The position numbers and the translations under genes are program-made. From NCBI RefSeq assembly GCF_900107015.1, contig NZ_FNOI01000007.1, forward strand, positions 111,001 through 175,000: 64,000 nucleotides of DNA. Reading direction: 5' to 3'. This stretch comes from Litoreibacter albidus. GTDB lineage: Bacteria > Pseudomonadota > Alphaproteobacteria > Rhodobacterales > Rhodobacteraceae. Below, in pieces: positions 25,917 to 33,045 of the stretch (position 1 is the first letter of the stretch; each line of letters starts with the position of its first letter). A model generated the notes under the pieces. The model was given only the letters and a program-made list of their open reading frames with translations, had not been told where the DNA came from and made no database searches.

Positions 25917-26657
25917 GTGACACAAGACGCGATCGAGATGATCGATGTGGACAAGTGGTTTGGCGACTTTCAGGTTCTCAAGGGTATCAATCTAAACGTG
26001 AAACCGGGCGACCGGGTGGTGATCTGCGGACCGTCGGGATCGGGAAAATCCACCGTCGTGCGCTGCATCAACCGCTTGGAGGCGCATCAAAAAGGCGTGA
26101 TCAAAATCGGTGGCGTCGTGCAGGACGGCAGTTCTGCCGCGCTTGACGCGATCCGGTCCGAAGTGGGGATGGTCTTCCAACAGTTTAATCTGTTCCCGCA
26201 CCTCAGCGTGATGGAGAACCTTGTTCTTGGCCCCATGAAGGCGCGCAACATGTCCCGCAAGGACGCCGAGGCGCGCGCAATGAAATATCTGGAGCGCGTC
26301 CGCATCCCTGAGCAAGCCCACAAACGCCCAAGCCAGCTGTCTGGCGGCCAGCAGCAACGCGTGGCGATTGCCCGAAGCCTGTGCATGGAGCCGCGCGTGA
26401 TGTTGTTTGATGAACCAACTTCGGCGCTGGACCCAGAGATGATCTCTGAGGTGTTGGACGTTATCGTAGAACTGGCGGAGGAGGGCATGACGATGGTTGT
26501 GGTCACCCACGAGATGGGCTTCGCCCGCAAGGTGGCGGACCAGATGGTCTTTATGGATGCCGGCGAGATTGTGGAAACCGGTACCCCGCAGGAGTTCTTC
26601 GGGTCCCCAAAATCGGAACGCACCCAAGCGTTTCTTAAACAGATATTGCAGCACTGA
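25917..26657 (+). CDS. Polar amino acid ABC transporter ATPase (GlnQ/HisP type)
   Basis: 246 residues from GTG 25917, favoured over GTG 25911 by spacing from GGAAGGG. Walker A is [19 protein letters not shown]-loop [17 protein letters not shown], signature [15 protein letters not shown], Walker [16 protein letters not shown] and H-loop [13 protein letters not shown], an almost textbook HisP/GlnQ protein. It pairs with the permease starting 2 bases downstream. Uses ATP to drive amino acid uptake. Confidence 0.92.
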   Translation: MTQDAIEMIDVDKWFGDFQVLKGINLNVKPGDRVVICGPSGSGKSTVVRCINRLEAHQKGVIKIGGVVQDGSSAALDAIRSEVGMVFQQFNLFPHLSVMENLVLGPMKARNMSRKDAEARAMKYLERVRIPEQAHKRPSQLSGGQQQRVAIARSLCMEPRVMLFDEPTSALDPEMISEVLDVIVELAEEGMTMVVVTHEMGFARKVADQMVFMDAGEIVETGTPQEFFGSPKSERTQAFLKQILQH

Positions 26658-26658
26658 T

Positions 26659-27417
26659 ATGCGGGGTATCCTATCACTTGCCGCGCTGTTGACGCTTTCG
26701 GGGTGCGGATCATCCGACATATGGGGCTGGTACGTTATCAACCCGATGACGGCTTCAGGTTGGGTTAACATCAAGTTTTTGATCAATGGCATGGGGGCGA
26801 CGATCCTGCTGTCGGTGATTGCGGCGTCGATATCTATTGTGCTGGGATTGCTTGTGGCTTTGCCCGGCCTGTCACAACGTCGTGGCGTCCGCGCAGTTAA
26901 CCGCGTCTATGTGGAGATCGTGCGTGCCATACCGCTGCTGCCGATGTTGTTTTGGGTGTTCTACGGCTTACCGATTGTCTTCAAGTCAATGGGCCTCAGT
27001 CTCCAGATTGATCCGTTTTGGGGGGCGATCATAACGCTTGCGCTGTCGGACAGTGCATTTACCGCCGAAATCTACCGTGCGGGCATCCAAAGCATCGCAA
27101 AGGGGCAGGCTGAGGCGGCAAAAACAATTGGTCTGAATTACTATCAGACGATGCGCTACGTGGTTTTGCCGCAAGCCGTGCGGCGTATTCTGCCGCCACT
27201 TGCGAACCAATTTATCTACATCGTGAAGATGTCTGCATTTGCCAGCGTCATCGGCATGCAGGAGTTAACCAGACGCGCAAACGAGTTGGTGGTGACTGAA
27301 TACAGGCCGCTGGAAATCTATTCGCTGCTGATTGTCGAGTATCTTGTGTTGGTCTTGGTGATCAGCGCGGGTGTCCGCTGGTTGGAGCGAAAAATGGGAT
27401 CGGACGAGAGAGGATGA
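26659..27417 (+). CDS. Amino acid ABC transporter permease with a lipobox-like N terminus
   Basis: 252 residues of the HisM/HisQ family. The EAA loop reads GQAEAAKTIGLNYYQTMRYVVLPQAVR, with IVRAIPLLPMLFWVFYG and FTAEIYRAGIQSIAKGQ upstream. The first 20 residues, MRGILSLAALLTLSGCGSSD, look like a lipoprotein signal with LSGC lipobox, unusual for an integral permease. A single permease subunit suggests a homodimer. It overlaps the downstream AhpD-like gene by 4 bases. Confidence 0.85.
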   Translation: MRGILSLAALLTLSGCGSSDIWGWYVINPMTASGWVNIKFLINGMGATILLSVIAASISIVLGLLVALPGLSQRRGVRAVNRVYVEIVRAIPLLPMLFWVFYGLPIVFKSMGLSLQIDPFWGAIITLALSDSAFTAEIYRAGIQSIAKGQAEAAKTIGLNYYQTMRYVVLPQAVRRILPPLANQFIYIVKMSAFASVIGMQELTRRANELVVTEYRPLEIYSLLIVEYLVLVLVISAGVRWLERKMGSDERG

Positions 27418-27755
27418 GCGAGATGGACTGGACTGAGTTTATGGACGAAACCGTCGAGAATATCGGCGCGCTGGCCAAAGAGATGCCGGAAACCGCAAAG
27501 GCCTTCACGACGATGGGTACCTTTGCCAAGAAGTCTGGCGCATTGGATGAGAAAACCAAGGAGCTGATGGCGTTGGGCATCGCGATTGCCACAAGGTGCG
27601 ACAGTTGCATCGGGTTCCATGTAAAGTCGCTTGTCCGCTTAGGGCTGACGCGCGATGAATTGGTGGAGGCCTTGGCGATGGCGACCTATATGGGGGGCGG
27701 GCCGTCCTACGCCTATTCAGCCAAGGCGTTGAAGGCGTATGATGTGTTTTCCTGA
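27414..27755 (+). CDS. AhpD-like carboxymuconolactone decarboxylase family protein
   Basis: 113 residues. The segment IATRCDSCIGFHVKSLVRLG carries the CxxC plus His motif of AhpD-type peroxidase partners, and DELVEALAMATYMGGGPSYAYS is the typical C-terminal helix pair. Such proteins form oligomers with thiol-disulfide activity. It overlaps the amino acid permease gene as ATGA, so it is co-translated with the transporter. What it does there is not evident; detoxification of a product of the imported compound is one possibility. Confidence 0.85.
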   Translation: MSEMDWTEFMDETVENIGALAKEMPETAKAFTTMGTFAKKSGALDEKTKELMALGIAIATRCDSCIGFHVKSLVRLGLTRDELVEALAMATYMGGGPSYAYSAKALKAYDVFS

Positions 27756-27763
27756 AAGGGTTT

Positions 27764-27832
27764 GCGCCGCGGCTTTGCCGCGTCGCCACGCCGGGGAGGC
27801 GCTGCCTCCCCGGACCCCTCCGAGGTATTTAT
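27764..27832. repeat. Double-hairpin intergenic element between convergent genes
   Basis: CGCGGC-TTT-GCCGCG (27768-27782) is followed by the perfect stem CCGGGGAGGC-GCT-GCCTCCCCGG (27791-27813) and then ACCCCTCCGAGGTATTTA. Elements of this form (CCCCGGACCCC...GAGTATTT) are, from memory, widespread between genes in Rhodobacteraceae chromosomes and probably act as bidirectional terminators. Copy number cannot be judged from this window; I see no second full copy here. Confidence 0.55.
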
Positions 27833-27849
27833 GAAGCAATGATGGGCGC

Positions 27850-28413
27850 TCAGGTGTTTTGAGCCGCCACCGTTTTCATGAAGCGATCACGTATCACGAC
27901 GGGATCCATGGTGATCACGGGAACTTTGATGTTGCCGCTGTCGCATTTCGAGACAATGACGGTCATTTTGTCGCCTGCCAAAGCATCTTTGACAACCTGC
28001 ACAGTATCCTCTGCTTTGCATTCAATCACGGTCTCGCAGCCGCAGGCTTTTGCGACCTCTGTAAGGGAGGTTTTCTTGCCCGCGTAGGTCGGCTGGTCGC
28101 CTGTTGAGCCGTAGGACCCGTTGTCGATGATGAGCAATAAGTAGTTGTCCGCTACGTTATTTGCGATTGTCGGCAGTGTCCCAAGATTTGTGAGGACTGA
28201 TCCGTCGCCGTCGATGACCAACACTTTGGACTTTTGGGCGAGGGCGAGCCCAAGGCCGATGGAGGAGGCGAGCCCCATGGTGCCCAGCATATAGAAGTTC
28301 GACGGCTGATCATCGATCATGTGCATTTCTTGGCTGGGAAGCCCGATATTGCAGATGGTTAGCGTTTCTTTGATTGTCGGCGCGAGTTCTTTGATGATGT
28401 CTGAACGGATCAT
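27850..28413 (-). CDS. comE: Sulfopyruvate decarboxylase beta subunit
   Basis: 187 residues from ATG 28413 with GGAGG upstream. It is the TPP-pyrophosphate-binding half: GDGSVLTNLGTLPTIA through LLLIIDNGSYGSTG is the GDG...N motif that holds the magnesium-diphosphate. GTMGLASSIGLGLALAQ is also characteristic. With ComD it converts 3-sulfopyruvate to sulfoacetaldehyde. In roseobacters this step is known in dihydroxypropanesulfonate and sulfolactate catabolism. It overlaps comD closely (1-base gap). No xsc or sulfolactate dehydrogenase is seen nearby. A phosphonopyruvate decarboxylase is the main alternative. Confidence 0.82.
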   Translation of the reverse strand: MIRSDIIKELAPTIKETLTICNIGLPSQEMHMIDDQPSNFYMLGTMGLASSIGLGLALAQKSKVLVIDGDGSVLTNLGTLPTIANNVADNYLLLIIDNGSYGSTGDQPTYAGKKTSLTEVAKACGCETVIECKAEDTVQVVKDALAGDKMTVIVSKCDSGNIKVPVITMDPVVIRDRFMKTVAAQNT

Positions 28414-28414
28414 A

Positions 28415-28912
28415 TTAGTAGCCTCCCCAAAAGGACGCATCCGTGAGAATTGCGACCGGCTTGTTGCACATGAAGGTATATTTCAGAATTTTATCGAACT
28501 CTTCCGCGTCTGACTGTTTGTGGAAGTGGTAGGTGGGAATATTGAGCTGTGCGAGCAGGGCTTTGGTGTGCACTGCCATTTCTGCCTGACAGGCGACGGG
28601 TTCGCCCAACTCGCCGCGGTAGGAGATCAGCATGGGCAGCGGCATGCGGTAGAACTGCGTGAGCGTGACCAGCGTGTTGATCGTTACGCCAATGGCCGTG
28701 TTTTGCATGATGATCGCTGAGCGCTTGCCGCCCATGAAGGCACCCGCGCAGAGCCCCATGCCCTCATCCTCTTTGTTGGAGGGAATGTGGTAGATGTCGG
28801 GGTGCTTTTCAGCGGCATCGATGACGCCACCCAGCTGTTTGCAGGGGACGGTGGTTATGAATTCGACTTTGTTGTTCACAAAGCCATCAATGATGACGTC
28901 GTCGATGGACAT
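28415..28912 (-). CDS. comD: Sulfopyruvate decarboxylase alpha subunit
   Basis: 165 residues from ATG 28912, with CAGGAGC upstream. It is the pyrimidine-binding half of a TPP enzyme: the catalytic Glu lies in SNKEDEGMGLCAGAFMGG, and MQNTAIGVTINTLVTL and PMLISYRGELGEP are family signatures (as in ComD and the N-terminal half of phosphonopyruvate decarboxylase). The two-chain organisation resembles archaeal ComDE. An inverted repeat lies between it and the upstream LysR gene. Confidence 0.82.
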   Translation of the reverse strand: MSIDDVIIDGFVNNKVEFITTVPCKQLGGVIDAAEKHPDIYHIPSNKEDEGMGLCAGAFMGGKRSAIIMQNTAIGVTINTLVTLTQFYRMPLPMLISYRGELGEPVACQAEMAVHTKALLAQLNIPTYHFHKQSDAEEFDKILKYTFMCNKPVAILTDASFWGGY

Positions 28913-28945
28913 GCGGACGGCTCCTGGTTGCGGGATCATTGCTCC

Positions 28946-28975
28946 ATTTGACCTAAAGTCACGCATCGGTCAAAT
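28946..28975. promoter_or_regulatory. Inverted repeat upstream of comD, candidate LysR operator
   Basis: ATTTGACC and GGTCAAAT are perfect 8-base arms separated by 14 bases, 34 bases upstream of comD. The spacing resembles LysR-type recognition sites with T-N11-A half symmetry. The LysR gene ends 17 bases further upstream on the same strand. Confidence 0.5.
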
Positions 28976-28991
28976 TAGAAAAAATTTAGTT

Positions 28992-29876
28992 TTACTGAAG
29001 TTTTTCTTTATACTCGCGAACGGCCACTGAAACCTCTTCCATAAGTCGTTCAACGAGCTGGGCTTTTGCGCAGTCTTTGCGAGCGAGCAAGCTTAGGCTG
29101 CGCCCAGTGGTCTCAAGCGGCACACGGCGCAGTGCGGCAAAAACGGCATCTGGCATGCAGATGTCCGGTACAACTGACACGCCAAGCCCGTGGGCGACAA
29201 CGCTGGCAACGGTCTCCAGCGACTCGAGTTCCATGATGCTTTGCACAGTGATCTGGTTTCGCATGAGCCATTCATCGGCGATCTGTCCAGCCGTCGCGCG
29301 GGGGGTGTGGCGGATATAGGGGTGTGTGCGCAAGAGGTCGTGCGGCGCGCCCGTCGGGGCATTGGGGGCGGAGATTAGCACCAAGGGCTCTTGCGCGATG
29401 TGGTAAGTGCGCAGGTTCGGGGCCGGTGTCAGCGGGGCGGAGGTGATTGCCGCATCAATGGCCCCGCGACCGACCATTTCAAGCAGGTCCGTGGACAAGC
29501 CAGGCACGACTTTGACGCTGAGCTGTGGGGTGCTGCGCATCAATCGCTTAAGCGCCATCGGGACAAGGCCATGCAGGCTTGACGGGACGGCACCGAGGCT
29601 GAGAGTTCCGGCTAAGTTGTTCGCATCGCCTGCGCAAGCGATCAGGCGGTCATAGTCGCTGACCAGACTGCGCGCCTTGGGGAGCATCGATCGCGCCAGC
29701 GGCGTCAGAGCTGGTGGCTTGGCCGTGCGGTCAAAGAGTGAGGTGCCAAGCAGGTCCTCTAACTTACGCATTTGTTGGCCGATGGCGGCCTGAGAGACGT
29801 GAACCCGATGCGCTGCTGCAACGAAACTGCCGGTGTCTGCAACGGCTACCAAAGTGCGAAGTAGTGTAATGGACAT
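28992..29876 (-). CDS. LysR family transcriptional regulator
   Basis: 294 residues. The N-terminal winged helix is LRTLVAVADTGSFVAAAHRVHVSQAAIGQQMRKLE, followed by GTSLFDRTAKPPALTPL, both standard for LysR. The effector domain (about 90-290) has LSLGAVPSSLHGLVP. It lies just upstream of comDE on the same strand and probably controls sulfopyruvate metabolism, with the co-inducer unknown. Confidence 0.88.
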   Translation of the reverse strand: MSITLLRTLVAVADTGSFVAAAHRVHVSQAAIGQQMRKLEDLLGTSLFDRTAKPPALTPLARSMLPKARSLVSDYDRLIACAGDANNLAGTLSLGAVPSSLHGLVPMALKRLMRSTPQLSVKVVPGLSTDLLEMVGRGAIDAAITSAPLTPAPNLRTYHIAQEPLVLISAPNAPTGAPHDLLRTHPYIRHTPRATAGQIADEWLMRNQITVQSIMELESLETVASVVAHGLGVSVVPDICMPDAVFAALRRVPLETTGRSLSLLARKDCAKAQLVERLMEEVSVAVREYKEKLQ

Positions 29877-29922
29877 GAACGAGCCTTAGCTCGCGGTGAC
29901 GTGGCCAGCAAGGGCCGCGGCG

Positions 29923-30111
29923 CTAGTCGCGCAGATCCGCGGGGCCTACTCTGTCTGCCAGTAATATGAGCCAAGAGAGCGTCTCGCGTTCCCGCTCGTT
30001 GAGGGTCGTCCCTTCGCTGAGCGCGTGCATCGCTTGGCGCAGCGATGGCCAGCGATCATAAAAGTCGAGCAGGTCGTTGATAGGCTCTGACCCCTTTTTT
30101 AACGGCATCAT
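29923..30111 (-). CDS. Small hypothetical protein (62 aa)
   Basis: Starts at ATG 30111 (MMPLKKGSEPINDLLDFYDRW), with CCGGAGCC upstream. A longer frame to 30204 has no ribosome site. The C terminus (ERERETLSWLILLADRVGPADL) is helical and amphipathic. I have no named family for it. It could be co-transcribed with the LysR gene 46 bases downstream, and it is divergent from the regulator at 30253. Confidence 0.55.
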   Translation of the reverse strand: MMPLKKGSEPINDLLDFYDRWPSLRQAMHALSEGTTLNERERETLSWLILLADRVGPADLRD

Positions 30112-30252
30112 GCATGGCTCCGGTAAACAAAAATGGTAATAGTTACAGGCTACCAACGCATGAGGCGCCTCACATGTGAAAAAAGTGTGAAGGTCTTGGT
30201 GCACATTGCGTTAACTTGCTAAGCTTACCCCTAGGGAAGGCTGTATATTACC

Positions 30253-31899
30253 GTGGGCAACAAACTTAACATTTCATTGTTCGGTTCCTGCGTCGTGCGT
30301 GTAGACGGCGATGGTGGGGTCGAAATTACCGGCGCGAAGCATCGCGCTTTGTTTGCCCTATTGGCGACGGCGCCACTTGGGCGGCGTACACGGTCCTATT
30401 TACAACGCACGCTTTGGGGGTCCTCGTGTTACGACGGAGGACGTCAGAATTTACGCCGCGCACTCTCTGATCTGCGCAACATCCTTGGCGAGAACTTCGA
30501 CCGTTTCGTTAAATGCACAAACAGCGATGTCGAGTTGGACCTTTCGTTGGTGAATTTCTTGGGCTCTCCGGGTGTCGGGGCGTTCATGGAGGGCATCGGC
30601 ATACGTGATCGTGGGTTTGAGGAATGGGTTGCCGCGATGCGCGCGGACGAAAGCCAGATTGCAGCGCTCTACCGGACGACGCCGCGCACCCAGTTGGGGC
30701 GACCGTTGCCGCGTATTACGGCCCTGCCGTTCCAGCGGGTTATGGGCGGGGACAACTTGCGGGTCCTTGGCGATTGGTTGGCGGAGGAGGTCTGCCGCTC
30801 CCTGTCTCGGTCAAACCTGCTTTCCGTGATTTCCCACCTGTCCAGCCGCGCCTTGGCTGCGCGTACCACTGACATTATGGATGTGCGCCGCGAGTTGGAT
30901 GTCGATTATTTTGTCACCGGCTCGATCCGAGATATGGGCGGGCGTGTCGTCGTTGACATGGACTTTGTGGATGCGCGCGATGGCAGCATCTTGTGGACCC
31001 GCCAGATTGCAGGCCCGCAGGCCAGTTTCCTTGATGGGATATCCACAAGTTTGGACGGGGCCGTGCGCGCCATCGGGCGATCTATCGCGGATGAGGCTAT
31101 ATCTTACGTCAACGACCGGCCCTTACCGGAGTTGGAAGACCACCATTTGGTGATCGGCGGGGTGTCACTGATGCACCGCCCGACTTTCCGTGACTTTGCA
31201 AAATCCCGCACCCTGCTGGAGGAAGCAGTGTCGCGCGCGCCGATGGTCGCTGAAACGCACGCGTGGCTCGCAAAGTGGTATGTGCTGAGCGTGTTCAACG
31301 GATGGACCACGGATCAACCTGGCGACACGCAGCGTGCGCTTGATTCCTCGTCACGGGCGCTGGATATCAATCCGGACAGTTCGTTCTCGTTGGTCATTGA
31401 TGGTTTCGCGCACAACAACCTGAAGCAACGGCTGGACGTTGCCAGCCAACGATACGACACGGCCATCGACATTAACCCGAACGAAAGCCTGTCTTGGTTA
31501 CTGCGCGGCGCGCTACTGGCCTTCCAAGATGAGGGGGGTGAAGCCATCGCCGCAGCAGAGCAGGCATGTAGTCTCTCGCCGATCGACCCGTTCGGGTATT
31601 TCTACGATAGCTTGTCCAGCACGGCCCATTTGGCGGCGGAAGAATACGGCCGCGCGTTGGAATTGGCAGAACGCTCTTTGGCCTTCAACGACCGTCACCT
31701 GTCAACATTACGTGCAAAAATCATCGCGCTCCATTTTCTGGATCGCGGGGATGAGGCAAGGGCCGCGGCGTCGGACTTGATGCGTCGCCAGCCGAGTTTC
31801 CGTCTGAACGAATACGCCAAGGCCCACCCATCTTCGGGACGGGCACTTGGTCAACGTGCATTGGTGGCCTTGAAGGCCGCTGGGGTGCCCTCAGCATAA
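30253..31899 (+). CDS. Winged-helix, TolB-like and TPR regulator (SARP/CyaB-like architecture)
   Basis: 548 residues from GTG 30253. Residues 1-95 resemble the OmpR/SARP winged helix (LNISLFGSCVVRVDGD, SYLQRTLWGS, GRQNLRRALSDLRNILG). Residues about 155-275 match the TolB-like domain found beside such helices in adenylate-cyclase-type and CadC-like regulators (ITALPFQRV, ELDVDYFVTGSIRDMGGRVVVDMDFVDA, ILWTRQIAG). The C-terminal 240 residues are TPR-like. No membrane helix and no cyclase catalytic domain are seen. It stands 12 bases ahead of the PAP2 gene and is probably the regulator of that module. Confidence 0.8.
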   Translation: MGNKLNISLFGSCVVRVDGDGGVEITGAKHRALFALLATAPLGRRTRSYLQRTLWGSSCYDGGRQNLRRALSDLRNILGENFDRFVKCTNSDVELDLSLVNFLGSPGVGAFMEGIGIRDRGFEEWVAAMRADESQIAALYRTTPRTQLGRPLPRITALPFQRVMGGDNLRVLGDWLAEEVCRSLSRSNLLSVISHLSSRALAARTTDIMDVRRELDVDYFVTGSIRDMGGRVVVDMDFVDARDGSILWTRQIAGPQASFLDGISTSLDGAVRAIGRSIADEAISYVNDRPLPELEDHHLVIGGVSLMHRPTFRDFAKSRTLLEEAVSRAPMVAETHAWLAKWYVLSVFNGWTTDQPGDTQRALDSSSRALDINPDSSFSLVIDGFAHNNLKQRLDVASQRYDTAIDINPNESLSWLLRGALLAFQDEGGEAIAAAEQACSLSPIDPFGYFYDSLSSTAHLAAEEYGRALELAERSLAFNDRHLSTLRAKIIALHFLDRGDEARAAASDLMRRQPSFRLNEYAKAHPSSGRALGQRALVALKAAGVPSA

Positions 31900-31911
31900 G
31901 GTAGGTATGGT

Positions 31912-33045
31912 ATGGCGAGATACGGTGGCATTGGTGGTATCGGGGGCATCGGCGGGATTGGCGGCATAGGAGGTATCGGCGGAATAGGTGGCATTGGCGG
32001 TATCGGAGGAATTGGCGGCGCGGGTCTTGGCGGGTTCCTTGGTGGCGGAGCGGCTGGCCCCTACGGTCCGGCCCTAACCGCAGGGCTGCAAACAACAGCG
32101 GAAGCGATCATCCATGCGACGGGTGAGGGCCCAGCCCCGATCCCGACCCAACTGCCAGAGAACTCTACCGCTAATTTGGATCGCTCTGCCGATTGGGTGC
32201 GCGGTTCGCTCTACTTGACGGATTTCATAAAAGATGTGGGCTCGCAGGTCGCGGGTCAGCAGGTCTCGATCAGCTTTGAGGGCAACACGTTGCTGTCGGT
32301 GGAGCGCCCCTCCGCCGCGTTACTGTCGGAACAGGCGGGCTTCGTGCGCGACTACGCTGATTTGCGGGCTGACCGCGCGGCGGAAATTACCAGCCAGTTG
32401 GGCTTCCCGACTGACTACTTTGCGATGATCCTTGCGTTGCACCCCGCCCACAATCGTTTCACGCTGGAGTTGATTACTGTCACGCAGTTGATGTGTTCAC
32501 ACTTGGCTATGATGGCGAAATACGCATTGGCGACGCGGCGTCCTGATCAAGTTGATACGCGCATTATGCCCATGATCGCGACCCCGGGCCACGGCAGCTT
32601 TCCATCTGCTCACGCGACGGAGGCCTACGGCGTGGCGACAGTCATGCTGGGGCTGATGGAGCAATGGCAAAGCTTTGCCGACAGCACTGACCGCAAGGAG
32701 TTGCTGAGGCAATTGGCCAGCCGCATTGCGGTGAACCGCACCGTTGCAGGGGTGCATTATCCTATGGACACATGGGCTGGCGCGTCGCTTGGGCAGGCCA
32801 TCGGCTCCGCCGTACTGGGGCGGTGTGGTGCTACACCTATGGGCAAGTCAGTAACCTACACCCCGCAGAACACCGATTTCTTCGGGCACGACTTTGAGGC
32901 GATTATGGCTGGTGTTCCAGTGACCACCGATTACGGCGTGCAAGTGGGGGCTGCTATCCAATCGACCGCGTCGCCTTTGTTTGAATGGCTTTGGAATAAG
33001 GCTTTGAAAGAAGCTCACACTGGCCAAGTCGGGCCAGTGGCCTAA
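31912..33045 (+). CDS. PAP2/vanadium-haloperoxidase-fold protein with an N-terminal Gly-Gly-Ile repeat
   Basis: 377 residues. MARY is followed by ten GGI triplets (5-34) and a further Gly-rich run to about 50. The catalytic PAP2/haloperoxidase motifs are all present: KxxxxxxRP at Lys203-Pro211 (KYALATRRP), the PSxH motif at 231-234 (GSFPSAHATE), and RxxxxxHxxxD at Arg276-His282-Asp286. Such a site binds phosphate or vanadate, so either a phosphatase or a haloperoxidase is possible. No signal peptide or clear membrane helices are visible. Its stop directly abuts the ATG of the subtilase gene. Confidence 0.85.
   Translation: MARYGGIGGIGGIGGIGGIGGIGGIGGIGGIGGIGGAGLGGFLGGGAAGPYGPALTAGLQTTAEAIIHATGEGPAPIPTQLPENSTANLDRSADWVRGSLYLTDFIKDVGSQVAGQQVSISFEGNTLLSVERPSAALLSEQAGFVRDYADLRADRAAEITSQLGFPTDYFAMILALHPAHNRFTLELITVTQLMCSHLAMMAKYALATRRPDQVDTRIMPMIATPGHGSFPSAHATEAYGVATVMLGLMEQWQSFADSTDRKELLRQLASRIAVNRTVAGVHYPMDTWAGASLGQAIGSAVLGRCGATPMGKSVTYTPQNTDFFGHDFEAIMAGVPVTTDYGVQVGAAIQSTASPLFEWLWNKALKEAHTGQVGPVA
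31924..32013 (+). repeat. Ten tandem Gly-Gly-Ile codon triplets
   Basis: Ninety bases encode (GGI)x10 in phase. Codon choice varies from unit to unit: Ile is ATT, ATC or ATA, and Gly is GGT, GGC, GGG or GGA. The DNA is therefore an imperfect 9-base repeat while the peptide is perfect, which argues for selection on the peptide rather than very recent slippage. Confidence 0.9.

Noticed and set aside
31924..32013. Possible CRISPR-like or microsatellite array
   Set aside because: Units are 9 bases, in coding phase, without spacers, and differ at synonymous positions, so it is a peptide repeat.
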